15,161 nucleotides of DNA from Hyphomicrobiales bacterium (GCA_016201085.1 JACQDO010000384.1:1-15161), one strand, 5' to 3'. Shown: positions 1 through 7,813, counted from the stretch's first letter. Program-made: numbers and translations. Notes: generated by a model from the sequence alone, not told the origin.

Positions 1-789
1 CGTCAAACCTTTCCCGATTGGGAGCTTGTCCTTATCGACGACGGATCGCGCGACGACGGCGCCACGCGCGCCGCCAAGTTCGGCGATCCGCGCATTCGCA
101 TCGTCCGCCATCCGGAGTCCAGAGGGCTGGCATGCCGGCTCAACGAGGCTGTGGAGCTGAGCCGCGGCAAATTTATTGCCCGCATGGACGCCGACGACAT
201 TTGCTATCCGGAACGTCTCGCCGCGCAAACCGAATTGCTACTGTCCGATTCCCGTTTGGACCTGGTGGCTTCCAAGGCGCTGGCGTTTCGCAGCCAAGGC
301 GAGCCGCTGGGCCTTTATCCGACGCCGGTAACGCATACGGACATCGCCGCAGACCCGATATCGGGATTCAAATTTCCGCACCCGACCTGGTGCGGGAAGG
401 CCGAGTGGTTTCGCAAACACCGATACGACGAGCGGATGACAAGAGCGCAGGATCAGGAGCTGCTGCTGCGCGCGGCGGCGACCAGCCATTTTTCCGCGGT
501 CGACAAGATTTTGCTGGGCTACCGGCAGGAAGGCCTGAAACTCTCGAACAGCATGAAGGGCCGCTTGTTATTTGCTGCTGCAACATGGCGCGACGCGCGG
601 CGTTCCGGACACTATGCTCAGGCGGCCAAGCATAGCTTGCTGAATCTCCTCAAATTCGGCGCCGAGGCTGCGGCCATCGCGCTCGGCGCCGGCGCGGAAG
701 AGTTTCTGATCAAAAGAAGGTATCTGCGCCTCTCGGCGGAAGACATTGCCCAGTGGCGTAGCGTGTGGAATGAGATGACCGGACCATGA
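1..789 (+). CDS. Family 2 glycosyltransferase, 5' truncated by window edge
   Basis: The reading frame is open from base 1 and ends at TGA 787-789, so the first residues lie outside the window. The visible part is about 262 residues. It begins inside the GT-A nucleotide-binding fold: WELVLIDDGSRDD (residues 7-19) is the usual beta strand plus DDGS motif, and RMDADD (about residues 61-66) is the metal-binding DxD motif. This is classic family 2 (GT2) architecture, transferring a sugar from a nucleotide-sugar donor on the cytoplasmic face of the inner membrane. The C-terminal third, with RAQDQELLLRAA, fits the acceptor-side region of O-antigen or exopolysaccharide transferases. The last codons overlap the next gene by four bases (ATGA, 786-789), which suggests translational coupling to the WecA-like enzyme and a role in O-chain or core assembly. 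Donor and acceptor sugars cannot be read from sequence. Confidence 0.9.
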   Translation, partial: RQTFPDWELVLIDDGSRDDGATRAAKFGDPRIRIVRHPESRGLACRLNEAVELSRGKFIARMDADDICYPERLAAQTELLLSDSRLDLVASKALAFRSQGEPLGLYPTPVTHTDIAADPISGFKFPHPTWCGKAEWFRKHRYDERMTRAQDQELLLRAAATSHFSAVDKILLGYRQEGLKLSNSMKGRLLFAAATWRDARRSGHYAQAAKHSLLNLLKFGAEAAAIALGAGAEEFLIKRRYLRLSAEDIAQWRSVWNEMTGP

Positions 790-1676
790 CCGACGGCGGC
801 GGATTTTTGCACACATGGAGCATGGCGGGACTGGCCCTGCTCGTCGGCGCGGCCGTTTTGACCGCCGTCCTCATCAAATTGCTGTATCCTGCGCTGCTGC
901 GCATCGCGGTCGCACACCCGAATGCGCGGTCCTCGCATAAAACTCCGACCCCGCAGGGCGCCGGCATCGCCGTCGTCGCCAGCACGACGATTCCGGTTGC
1001 GCTGGCGATCTTTTATGTCCCGAACCTGGCGGACGAGCCCAGCCGGGTCGTGGCGATCCTGGGCGCGGCCATCTTGCTGGCAGTGGTCGGGGCGTTCGAC
1101 GACATTCGCACGCTCGGCGTATGGCCGCGCCTTTTACTGCAAGTGGTGGCCATCGGCATTGTGATCGCCGCCTTGCCGTCCGATTTGCGCGTCGTTCCGG
1201 CGCTGCCGTGGTGGCTGGAGCGCGCGCTACTGCTGCTCGGCGGCCTGTGGTTCGTGAACCTCGTCAACTTCATGGATGGTATCGACTGGATGACGGTGGC
1301 CGAAGTCGTGCCCGTCACGTCCGGGCTCATCCTTGCCGGCATGCTGGGCGGCTTGCCCGACGCCGGCATCGTTGTCGCGCTCGCTTTGTCGGGCGGCATG
1401 ATCGGCTTTGCGCCCTTTAACAAGCCGGTCGCGCGGATTTTCTTGGGCGATGTCGGCAGCCTGCCGATCGGGCTGTTGCTCGGCTGGCTGCTCGCCTTGC
1501 TGGCCGGCAACGGCCACCTGGCCGCGGCGATATTGCTGCCGCTCTATTATCTGGCCGATGCGTCCATCACGCTGCTGCGCCGGCTGGCAAAAGGAGAATC
1601 CGTGCTGCAAGCGCACCGCACGCATTTCTACCAGCGCGCTGGAAATCGTCACGCGGATTTTTTTGGTCAACCTTGA
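786..1676 (+). CDS. WecA/MraY-family polyprenyl-phosphate sugar-1-phosphate transferase, C-terminus frameshifted
   Basis: The 296-residue product is a multi-pass membrane protein of the glycosyltransferase 4 (MraY/WecA) family. These enzymes move a sugar-1-phosphate from a UDP-sugar to undecaprenyl phosphate, the first step of O-polysaccharide synthesis. Family motifs appear in order: PNARSSHKTPTPQGAG (residues 45-60), the DD pair in GAFDDIRTLG (D105, D106), NFMDGID (161-167), FLGDVGS (219-225) and the cytoplasmic HRTHFYQRA (277-285). After residue 285 the frame ends in an unrelated tail of 11 residues (GNRHADFFGQP). The expected hydrophobic C-terminus continues in another frame from about 1639, so the gene carries an indel. 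Relatives are usually about 330-350 residues by recall. The start ATG overlaps the previous stop. Catalytic motifs are intact but the last membrane segment is lost, so activity is uncertain. Confidence 0.85.
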   Translation: MTDGGGFLHTWSMAGLALLVGAAVLTAVLIKLLYPALLRIAVAHPNARSSHKTPTPQGAGIAVVASTTIPVALAIFYVPNLADEPSRVVAILGAAILLAVVGAFDDIRTLGVWPRLLLQVVAIGIVIAALPSDLRVVPALPWWLERALLLLGGLWFVNLVNFMDGIDWMTVAEVVPVTSGLILAGMLGGLPDAGIVVALALSGGMIGFAPFNKPVARIFLGDVGSLPIGLLLGWLLALLAGNGHLAAAILLPLYYLADASITLLRRLAKGESVLQAHRTHFYQRAGNRHADFFGQP

Positions 1677-1821
1677 CCTTGTCGCCTTGGCGCTGGCCAC
1701 CATCGCATGGCCCGGCCGTGTCGCATCGGTCATGGCGCTGGCCTGCTGATGTTTCCTCGTCGGCTGCCTGCTGTGGAGTTTTACGCGGCGCGCGTCGCCA
1801 GCACCTGCTCCACCGCTTTGA
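1636..1821 (+). pseudogene. Displaced C-terminal coding remnant of the WecA-like gene
   Basis: In the frame starting GCG CTG GAA at 1636 the sequence reads ALEIVTRIFLVNLDLVALAL and on through a hydrophobic stretch to TGA at 1747-1749. It then resumes as CFLVGCLLWSFTRRASP to TGA 1819-1821. This matches the membrane-helix ending expected after HRTHFYQRA in this family. Two lesions are needed to explain it. One is near 1636-1641, where about seven or eight codons also seem missing by recalled family length. The other is near 1744-1762, where a brief shift of frame (GLLMF at 1743-1757) would remove the stop. The tail runs into the 3' end of the convergent heptosyltransferase gene at 1781. Decay and sequencing error are both possible. 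The T7 run at 1658-1664 is not the cause, because the displaced frame passes through it cleanly. Confidence 0.65.
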
Positions 1822-2845
1822 TGACCTGCGCCGCCGGCAGCTCGTCCAAGCAAGCGCTATGGCTGTCGAGCCGCCGCTCGCAGCCTTCCAGCTGACACGG
1901 CGTGCACGGCAGCGCGTTCTGCACCAGCCAGACATTGCCGCGCTGCTGGATTTTTCCCGTCGCGTCCCACATCGTCGACAGGCCGCCGACCGGCCACGGC
2001 CCCCACAGCCGCGGATCGGTCGGCCCGTAGAGCGCGACTGTCGCACAGCCGCTGGCTGCGGCCAGATGGGTCACCGAGGTATCGGGGCCGACATAGAGGC
2101 GCGCTTTCGCCAGCAGCGAGCCGAGCTGCGGCCAATCGAGCCGGCCATCGAGCCGCCGCACCGGCGCGCCGCTCCACACCTCGTCCAGATAACGGCGTTC
2201 GCTTTCGCCCGGGCCGCCGGTCGCGATCACCGTCAGGCCGCGCGCCGTCAGCGCCGCCGCCAGTTCGCGCCAGCCGGCCATCGTCCATTGCTTGTAGCGG
2301 AACATTGGCGCGGCATGGATCACCGCATAAGGGCCGTCGGGCAATCCGCCCGCCTCGGCGCCGCGCGGCGCCACCAGCTCCGGCACGCGCGCGATGCCGA
2401 GGAGATCGGCCAGCCGCAACATCTCCTCGACCCGATGCACGCCGCGCTCGACGGTCTGGCTGCGATCGAGCAAAGCCCGTTTCACGCGGCCATTGACGTT
2501 GGCTTCGATCAGCCCGACGCGGCGGCGGCCGGCGATGACGGCAAATCCGCTCGGCCGGTCGCCGCTTTGCGTCGAGACCGCCAGGTCGTAGCGCCGCCAC
2601 AGCTTGGCCGCGAGCATGAGTCCCTGCCCCGCACCCGGCCGCGGCGGCATGGCGACCACGCCGTTGAGATCGGGATTGCCGGCGAGAATGCCGGCGGTGT
2701 CGGCGAACACCAGCGCCTCGATGGTCGCCTCCGGCCAGGCGCGCCGCAGGCTGCGGATCAGCGGCGTGGTCAGCAGCACGTCGCCGAGCCGGCGCAGCGC
2801 CACCACCAGGATGCGCGGATGCGGGGCCAACGCGATGCGGCTCAT
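1781..2845 (-). CDS. Family 9 heptosyltransferase, WaaQ-like
   Basis: I start this 354-residue protein at the ATG at 2845-2843, although the frame is open upstream to 3061. That ATG overlaps the stop of the ligase gene (ATGA, 2842-2845), and the family's N-terminus begins just after it with RILVVALRRLGDVLLTTPLIRSL. D22 in LRRLGDVLL is the conserved N-terminal acidic residue of GT9 enzymes. The C-terminal half shows HAAPMFRYKQW, ATGGPGESE and VGPDTSVTHLAAASGCATVALYGPTDP, the ADP-heptose binding part. The Cys-rich ending PCTPCQLEGC...ACLDELP resembles WaaQ (heptosyltransferase III) more than WaaC or WaaF. Expected role: addition of a side-branch heptose or related sugar to the LPS inner core at the cytoplasmic face. 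It is third in a coupled minus-strand operon and convergent with the WecA-like gene. The exact linkage is unknown. Confidence 0.88.
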   Translation of the reverse strand: MSRIALAPHPRILVVALRRLGDVLLTTPLIRSLRRAWPEATIEALVFADTAGILAGNPDLNGVVAMPPRPGAGQGLMLAAKLWRRYDLAVSTQSGDRPSGFAVIAGRRRVGLIEANVNGRVKRALLDRSQTVERGVHRVEEMLRLADLLGIARVPELVAPRGAEAGGLPDGPYAVIHAAPMFRYKQWTMAGWRELAAALTARGLTVIATGGPGESERRYLDEVWSGAPVRRLDGRLDWPQLGSLLAKARLYVGPDTSVTHLAAASGCATVALYGPTDPRLWGPWPVGGLSTMWDATGKIQQRGNVWLVQNALPCTPCQLEGCERRLDSHSACLDELPAAQVIKAVEQVLATRAA

Positions 2846-4071
2846 GGCGCGGCCGCAACCGGCTTTTGCAGCGCGCGATTTTTCAGCGCCGCGCCGCCGG
2901 CAACGCCGACGCCGAGGACATAAACCCAGCCCTGGTTGAAATCGAACAGATGCGAGTTGAACAGCGAGCCGACGATGTTCTGCACCACGATCAGAAGCCC
3001 GACCCACTCCACCAGGCCGGAACCGCGGAACAGCAGCAGATGTGCGATCCACATCGCCCACAGCACGCCGGCGCCGATGAGCCCGAGCTGGATGGCCACG
3101 GCGAAGGTCTGATTATGCGGATTGCTGGTGGGCGCCGCAGCGGCGCCGCCCTGCCCGACCGCGGACTTGGCAAACAGCGCCGGCATCGAGCCGGTGCCGT
3201 GACCGATAATCGGCGCCTCGCGAATGAAGGAGACTGACTTGGCCCAGAACACGATGCGCTCGCCCGAGGAATTTCGCTCGTCGGTCGCCTCATAACTCCG
3301 GAAATCGGTCCAGATCTGCACAACGCGGCCGCGCAAATAAGGCGACGAGGTCCAGGCCACGGCGCCGAGCGCCAGCGTGCAGGCGCTAAGAATAAGGATG
3401 CCGTTACGGCTCAATTTCTTCACGGCGAACAGCGCCAGCAGGACCGGAATGAGCACCAGCGCCGTGCGCCCGGTGGCCACGAAAAAAATGTTCATCAGCA
3501 TGGCCAGCATCACGACGATAAAACCGATGAGCCACAGCCATTGCCGGCGCGTGAAGCATTCGACCGCCAGGAACAGCAGCCCGAAGATGCAGATGACGAA
3601 TTCGCCGCTCTGCGTCGCGGCGTTCTTGACCAGCACGGCATCTACCTTCGTCGGGTCCTGGATGAAGGTCGAGATCGCCAGCAATACGACGCAGGAGGCG
3701 ACATAGCCGCTAAACACGCAATTCGCGCGCTGCGAGCGGCGGAATTGCACCAGCAGCAGCGGGATCGCCAGCAGTTTGAGGAACGAGTCGATGCCGTGCC
3801 AGCGTTCGATCCAGGCGACGTCGGCCCATAGCATGCCGATGACGCCGAGCAGCAGCAGCAAGACCGGCAGTCCGCCCGCCGCGCTGGTGAGTTCGCGGGC
3901 AAGCTCAGCCAGGCGCAGCGTGGGCAGCAGCGCCAGCAGCCAAACGACGACCAATATGCTCGTGGCCGAGGTCGACCATGGCAGCGATACCGCGACCGCG
4001 ACGGCAAGCCAGTCGGCCGCCCGCGCAAAAAAAGCGCGGTCGATAAGGCCTGCACCGGCGGGCGCGGTCAT
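2842..4071 (-). CDS. O-antigen ligase/polymerase family membrane protein (Wzy_C domain)
   Basis: This 409-residue protein has about ten hydrophobic segments spread from residue 21 to about 392. The large loop between roughly residues 240 and 325 carries the Wzy_C/WaaL signature: ERIVFWAKSVSFIREAPIIGHGTGS (271-295) and SNPHNQTF (316-323) with H319, the position where WaaL ligases keep an essential periplasmic His. ATGRTAL (199-205) matches the earlier conserved arginine region. Family members either ligate undecaprenyl-linked O-antigen onto lipid A-core (WaaL) or polymerise repeat units (Wzy), and the two are hard to separate by sequence. A place among core transferases favours ligase. Both ends overlap neighbours by ATGA (4068-4071 and 2842-2845), so it is translated within one operon. 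The start is the coupled ATG at 4071. Confidence 0.88.
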   Translation of the reverse strand: MTAPAGAGLIDRAFFARAADWLAVAVAVSLPWSTSATSILVVVWLLALLPTLRLAELARELTSAAGGLPVLLLLLGVIGMLWADVAWIERWHGIDSFLKLLAIPLLLVQFRRSQRANCVFSGYVASCVVLLAISTFIQDPTKVDAVLVKNAATQSGEFVICIFGLLFLAVECFTRRQWLWLIGFIVVMLAMLMNIFFVATGRTALVLIPVLLALFAVKKLSRNGILILSACTLALGAVAWTSSPYLRGRVVQIWTDFRSYEATDERNSSGERIVFWAKSVSFIREAPIIGHGTGSMPALFAKSAVGQGGAAAAPTSNPHNQTFAVAIQLGLIGAGVLWAMWIAHLLLFRGSGLVEWVGLLIVVQNIVGSLFNSHLFDFNQGWVYVLGVGVAGGAALKNRALQKPVAAAP

Positions 4072-4892
4072 GGACCAACCCGCAGTGCGGACAGGCCGCG
4101 TTGCGCGCGGACTTGGTCGCTGGCGACGATGGCGGCGAGCTTGCGCTCGTTCTCCGCCAGCGCCGAGCGATCGAAGTCTTCATGCCAGAGATGGATGACG
4201 CCGGTGGCGAAGTTGCCGTCCTTGCGGCGCACCCCGGCGTGCAGCAGCCGCACGATGATGTCGGAATCCTCCTTGCCCCAGCCGCTGAAGCCGGCGTCGA
4301 AGCCGTCGACGCGATCGAGATCGGACCGCCAGATGGCGAGATTGCACGAGCGCGCGCCGCGCCAGGCGCGCCGGCGCAAGCGGCGCAGCGGCCCGAGCGG
4401 CAGATGCAACAGCGCCGACAGCCGATTGACGCCGCCGCGCAGCCGCTCGGCCAACCAGCCGGCCAGGCTCCAGGCTTCCGGCGTCAGGTCTTCGCGCAGC
4501 ACCTTGGCGGTCAGCGCCTGCGACAGCAGGATGCGATTGCCGGTGACGAACCAGCCCGGCTCGGCCAGGCGGCGATGCACGCCGACGAAATCCGGGCGCA
4601 CGATGCAATCGCCGTCGAGGAAGATGCAGTAGCCGCCGCGCGCCGCCAGGATGGCGCGGTTGCGGATTTCGGCGGCGCGAAAGCCGCGGTCGTCGTGCCA
4701 GACATGCGCGAGCGGGCGGCCGAGTTTCGCTTTCCAGCTCTCGATCGCTTGGGAGGTCTCGCCGGTCGAGCCGTCGTCGGCCACCACCACCTCGAAATCC
4801 GCATCGGTCTGGCGCGCGAGCGAGCGCAGCACCGCCGCCAGGGCATCGGGGCGGTTATAGGTGGTCACGATGACGGAAATCAGCTCGGCCAC
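4068..4892 (-). CDS. Family 2 glycosyltransferase with galactosyltransferase-type C-terminal domain
   Basis: The product has 274 residues. The start is GTG (4892-4890), supported by an AAGGG ribosome binding site at 4902-4898 with five bases of spacing. The N-terminus ISVIVTTYNRPDAL (5-18), DDGST (39-43) and FLDGDCIVRPDF (91-102) form the GT2 fold with its DxD metal site. GFDAGFSGWGKEDSDIIVRLLHAG (197-220) is the C-terminal galactosyltransferase-like module seen in chondroitin-polymerase-type and many LPS glycosyltransferases, with the E-D pair near the acceptor site. An Arg-rich stretch at 170-181 may contact the membrane. It is the first gene of the three-gene minus operon with the ligase and WaaQ-like genes, so it probably adds an outer-core or O-unit sugar in the cytoplasm. 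The specific sugar is not deducible. Confidence 0.9.
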   Translation of the reverse strand: MAELISVIVTTYNRPDALAAVLRSLARQTDADFEVVVADDGSTGETSQAIESWKAKLGRPLAHVWHDDRGFRAAEIRNRAILAARGGYCIFLDGDCIVRPDFVGVHRRLAEPGWFVTGNRILLSQALTAKVLREDLTPEAWSLAGWLAERLRGGVNRLSALLHLPLGPLRRLRRRAWRGARSCNLAIWRSDLDRVDGFDAGFSGWGKEDSDIIVRLLHAGVRRKDGNFATGVIHLWHEDFDRSALAENERKLAAIVASDQVRAQRGLSALRVGP

Positions 4893-5025
4893 GGACGCCC
4901 TTCCCGTTCGGATGGTCGATGCAGGCTTTAGCCGAAGTCACAGGTGACGACAAATCCCTAGGGTGGACCCGCTCTGCAATGTTAACTAGGGCAAGCTTGG
5001 CGCCATAACCGACAGCCTTAAGACC
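4893..5025 (+). promoter_or_regulatory. Divergent intergenic region between two LPS glycosyltransferase genes
   Basis: These 133 bases separate two starts that point away from each other (GTG 4892 minus, ATG 5026 plus), so promoters for both transcripts should lie here. The segment around 4950-5010 is more AT-rich than the flanking genes. I could not identify a convincing -35/-10 pair or operator by eye. The ribosome binding site before 5026 is poor, a short purine run (TTAAGA) at 5018-5023, whereas the minus-strand gene has a good one. Confidence 0.4.
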
Positions 5026-5817
5026 ATGCCGAAGATATCAGCCTATATCCTCACCTATAATCAGGCCGAGAAGATCGAGGCGGCCATTTCCAGCGTGCTG
5101 TGGGCCGACGAGGTGGTGGTGGTCGATTCGTTCAGCACCGATCGCACGCCCGAGATCGCCAAGTCGCTCGGCGCCCGCGTGGTCGACGTGCCGTTCAACG
5201 GCTTCGGCGACCTGCGCAATCGCGCCATCGCCGCCTGCCAATACGACTGGATCTTCAGCCTCGATTCCGACGAGCGCTGCACCGAAGCGGTGCGCGACGA
5301 GATCCTTCGCGTTATCGACGGCGCGCCGGCGCACGATGTCTATCGGGTGCCGCGCCGCAGCTACATGATGGGGCGCTGGATCAAGGGCTCCGGCTGGTAT
5401 CCGAACTACCGCCAGCCGCAGCTATTCCGCAAAGGCAGCCTGCGCTACACGCTGGAGCCGGTGCACGAGGGCTACGAGAACCTCAGCGGCAAGCCGCTCG
5501 GCACGCTCGGCAACGCGGTCTGGCAATTGCCCTTCCGCAATCTGCAAGAAGTCATCGACAAGATGAACCGCTATTCGACGCTCGGCGCGCCGAAGTTGGT
5601 GGGCAAGCGCGTCACCATGGCGAGCGCGCTCGGCCACGGCCTGTGGTCGTTCATCAAGCACTACATCTTCAAGCGCGGCTTTATCGACGGCTGGGCCGGC
5701 TTCGTCATCGCCTTGGGCAATTTCGAGGGCACGTTCTACCGCTACGCCAAGCGCTACGAGGAAAAACAGGACTGGCAGCCGCCGCCGAGCAAGGCGATCA
5801 AGAAGAAGGACCGCTAG
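5026..5817 (+). CDS. WaaE/KdtX-like LPS core family 2 glycosyltransferase
   Basis: This 263-residue protein matches the WaaE/KdtX group of LPS inner-core glycosyltransferases, which add a beta-linked glucose or similar hexose to the inner core (L-glycero-D-manno-heptose I in enterobacteria). The sequence shows ISAYILTYNQAEKIEAAISSV (4-24), VVVDSFSTDRT (31-41), DLRNRAI (62-68), FSLDSDER (77-84, DxD), GSGWYPNYRQPQLFRK (121-136) and VHEG (146-149), all typical of the group. The C-terminal FIKHYIFKRGFIDGWAGF (209-226) is an amphipathic or hydrophobic segment probably touching the inner membrane. The charged tail ends PPPSKAIKKKDR. ATG at 5026 is the natural family start. The last 60 bases have a diverged second copy at 9696-9755, unattached to any catalytic domain. 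It stands alone on the plus strand, divergent from the ligase operon. Confidence 0.9.
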   Translation: MPKISAYILTYNQAEKIEAAISSVLWADEVVVVDSFSTDRTPEIAKSLGARVVDVPFNGFGDLRNRAIAACQYDWIFSLDSDERCTEAVRDEILRVIDGAPAHDVYRVPRRSYMMGRWIKGSGWYPNYRQPQLFRKGSLRYTLEPVHEGYENLSGKPLGTLGNAVWQLPFRNLQEVIDKMNRYSTLGAPKLVGKRVTMASALGHGLWSFIKHYIFKRGFIDGWAGFVIALGNFEGTFYRYAKRYEEKQDWQPPPSKAIKKKDR

Positions 5818-5846
5818 CGACCGCATCGCCGCGTTGAGCTAGAACT

Positions 5847-5987
5847 GTGTATTACGAGAACGGAGAATATCACACGCTCGTTTTTCCGTGCCGGCGCAAT
5901 GGCGTTGGCTGGTCCGACCTGCGCACCAATAGAATGGTGCCTATCAGGCCGACCCTCTGGCGGCATTGGCCGCGTCAGCGCCGTTAA
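5847..5987 (+). CDS. Possible 46-residue conserved small protein
   Basis: A short frame runs from GTG 5847 to TAA 5985-5987, bounded upstream by TGA at 5835. It reads MYYENGEYHTLVFPCRR, then NGVGWSDLRTNRMVPIRP, then TLWRHWPRQRR. The pattern LVFPCRR...GW.D..T...V.I.PT.WR.W resembles, from recall, small uncharacterised proteins that are common in Bradyrhizobium-type genomes. I cannot confirm that without a search. The ribosome binding site is weak (GAG at 5836-5838). There are no membrane segments. It lies 29 bases after the WaaE-like gene on the same strand, so it could be transcribed with it. A shift in codon composition relative to random sequence is not obvious in so short a frame. Function unknown. 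Confidence 0.45.
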   Translation: MYYENGEYHTLVFPCRRNGVGWSDLRTNRMVPIRPTLWRHWPRQRR

Positions 5988-6034
5988 AGTTTAAGCCGTT
6001 GCCGCCATTTGCGCGGCCAACGTAGGCGCTCCGA

Positions 6035-6265
6035 TTATTCCGGCAACGGTATGCCCAGCTCCTTGAGCGCGCGCGCGCAAATGCGCGGCGGATCGCTCTC
6101 GCCCAATCGAGCGACTTGGATGATCTTGGCGGCGATCAACTCCGTGATTTTATCGTTGCTGTCGTTGAGCCGAAGCAACTGCAACGCGGCCTCATAAGCC
6201 GCCGCCATGCGATCTATGTCCGACTGATCGAACTTGGCTTCGCGCAATTGACGATAGAGCGCCAT
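6035..6265 (-). CDS. Small conserved hypothetical protein downstream of the histidine kinase
   Basis: This is a 76-residue soluble protein rich in Ala, Leu and charged residues, predicted mostly helical: MALYRQLREAKFDQSDIDRM, then AAAYEAALQLLRL, and an ending ICARALKELGIPLPE. The pattern (D/Q)xxDIDRMxAAYE...ITELIAAKIIQVAR is one I recall from small hypothetical proteins in Bradyrhizobiaceae, often near sensor kinases. No function is established. It begins at ATG 6265, 41 bases after the kinase stop on the same strand, so co-transcription is likely. The ribosome binding site is weak (AGAG about ten bases upstream). It has no signal peptide, no cysteine motif and no DNA-binding helix pair that I can recognise. 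A small accessory or adaptor role to the kinase is possible but only inferred from position. Confidence 0.75.
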   Translation of the reverse strand: MALYRQLREAKFDQSDIDRMAAAYEAALQLLRLNDSNDKITELIAAKIIQVARLGESDPPRICARALKELGIPLPE

Positions 6266-6306
6266 GATCAGACTCTAATTGCAAACTCGGAAGTCGGCGG
6301 CCGGCC

Positions 6307-7788
6307 TCAATTTAATGAAGCGATGACCGTTGGCGGCTGCTCGCCAAGCGACGCTGGCACGGTGTCGGGAATGATGAGAAAGAAGGTCGTGCCCTTGCCG
6401 TTGACCGCCTCGAATCGGCCGCCGAGTTGCGAAGTAAGGCCCTGAATAATGCGCAAACCTAGACTTTTCGAGTTTGCCGGGTCGAAGCCATCCGGCAGAC
6501 CGGTGCCATCGTCGGTCACGCTCAACCTGATGGCACCGTCGCCGTCGCGGCCGAGGCCGACATTGATCGTTCCCTGAGGCCGTCCGTCAAACGCATGTTC
6601 CAAGGCGTTGCTGATCAGTTCGGTCGCGACCAGCGCGATGGGAATGGCTTTATCGGCCGTCAGCGTCACATGGACCGAATTGACAGAACATTTAACGTTG
6701 GGTGCGCCCCAAGCCGTTAAGATGTCATCGCAGAGTTCTTTGAGAAACGCGCTAAAATCGACTTGGAAGCCATCGGGATCGTGCAGCTTGCGATGCAGCT
6801 TGCTGATCAGCGTGAGCCGCATGATGGAGGTGGTGAGGGCATCCTTGGCGCGCGGATCGGCAACATGGGTGCGTTCAAGATTGAGCATGCCTGCCACGAG
6901 CTGCAAATTATTGGCCACCCGGTGTTGCAACTCCGTGAACATCGTTTGGCGTTGTTGCGCGAAGACTTCCGCTCTCGCTCGTTCTCTCTCCGCCTCCGCA
7001 AGGGCGAGCCGCAGTCGTTCCTCGGCGCGTTTTCGCTCGGTGATATCGACAATGACGGCTTGCACCATTTGAGCGCCCTCGCTCGCAAACGGGTTCAAGC
7101 CGATCTCAATGGGAAACTCAGTGCCGTCTTTACGCAGACCGTAGAGGTCTCGTCCCGCTCCCATGGCTCGCATCGAAGGTTGCGCGGCAAATTCGGCGCG
7201 TAACGCTGCGTGATGGCCGCGAAACCGGACGGGCACCAACGTGTCGACTGGTTGACCCATCAATTCCTCACGGTCGTAGCCAAACAGCTTTGCCCCCTGT
7301 GCATTGAGCATGTTGATGCGACCGCTGCGGTCGACCAGCAGGATTCCATTCGGGTCGGCCTCAAAGAGGGCTTCGTGCTGGCGCGCGAGAACCGCCTTGC
7401 TCGCCTCGGCGCTTCGCTGTCGCTTTACAGCCGTTTCGAGGAAATGAATCGGCAAAATAGCGAGCGTGACCACGAGGGTGTAAGCGCCGAGGTTCAGCAC
7501 GTTCTGAAGGCTAAACGCGAAGGAGTGCGGCGGCGTGAGAAAGAAATACCACACTGCCAGCCCAGACAGGGCGGCGCAGAACACGCCCGGCCACAGTCCA
7601 GAAAAGAAGGTGGTCACAATCACGGCGAGAACGAAGAAAAGGAAAGGCACGGCTGCCGGAGGTAACCAGTCATTCAGGCCAAAGCGTATGCCGAAGGCGA
7701 GGAGAAAAGCGACAACGGCAAATCCGAAGCCCCAATTTCCCCTTGTCCGCCATCGTTCGAAGGCTCGAAAGACCATTCGATAGCGCAC
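6307..7788 (-). CDS. Membrane PAS-domain sensor histidine kinase, HisKA_2 type
   Basis: The 493-residue product starts at GTG 7788, with AGGG ten bases upstream; an in-frame ATG at 7776 is the alternative and has no ribosome binding site. Residues 21-118 hold about four hydrophobic helices resembling the KdpD-like membrane module (DUF4118). A coiled linker follows (120-140), then a PAS domain (about 137-250: EADPNGILLVDRSGRINMLN through VIVDITERKRAEE), a second coiled coil (252-282) and the kinase core. TELQHRVANNLQLV (285-298) is the HisKA_2 phosphoacceptor box with H289. The ATPase shows ELISNALEHAF (390-400), VTDDGTGLP (424-432) and GKGTTF (464-469). It should autophosphorylate and pass phosphate to a response regulator, but none is encoded here. 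No PAS cysteine of the LOV type is present, so the signal is unknown. Divergent neighbour: a Crp/Fnr regulator. Confidence 0.9.
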   Translation of the reverse strand: MRYRMVFRAFERWRTRGNWGFGFAVVAFLLAFGIRFGLNDWLPPAAVPFLFFVLAVIVTTFFSGLWPGVFCAALSGLAVWYFFLTPPHSFAFSLQNVLNLGAYTLVVTLAILPIHFLETAVKRQRSAEASKAVLARQHEALFEADPNGILLVDRSGRINMLNAQGAKLFGYDREELMGQPVDTLVPVRFRGHHAALRAEFAAQPSMRAMGAGRDLYGLRKDGTEFPIEIGLNPFASEGAQMVQAVIVDITERKRAEERLRLALAEAERERARAEVFAQQRQTMFTELQHRVANNLQLVAGMLNLERTHVADPRAKDALTTSIMRLTLISKLHRKLHDPDGFQVDFSAFLKELCDDILTAWGAPNVKCSVNSVHVTLTADKAIPIALVATELISNALEHAFDGRPQGTINVGLGRDGDGAIRLSVTDDGTGLPDGFDPANSKSLGLRIIQGLTSQLGGRFEAVNGKGTTFFLIIPDTVPASLGEQPPTVIASLN

Positions 7789-7813
7789 GCTGCAAAAACC
7801 CTAGCGTCCTTCT

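Noticed and set aside
1673..2923. Plus-strand frame of 416 codons opposite the WaaQ-like gene
   Set aside because: Antisense shadow; composition dominated by Arg, Ala, His and Gln, no recognisable fold, and the minus-strand gene has full family motifs.
4101..4931. Plus-strand frame of 276 codons opposite the GT2 gene at 4068-4892
   Set aside because: Antisense shadow of a gene with intact catalytic motifs and a good ribosome binding site.
6307..7788. Kinase as a LOV-type blue-light sensor
   Set aside because: HisKA_2-family kinases are sometimes LOV sensors, but the PAS domain here lacks the flavin-binding cysteine motif.
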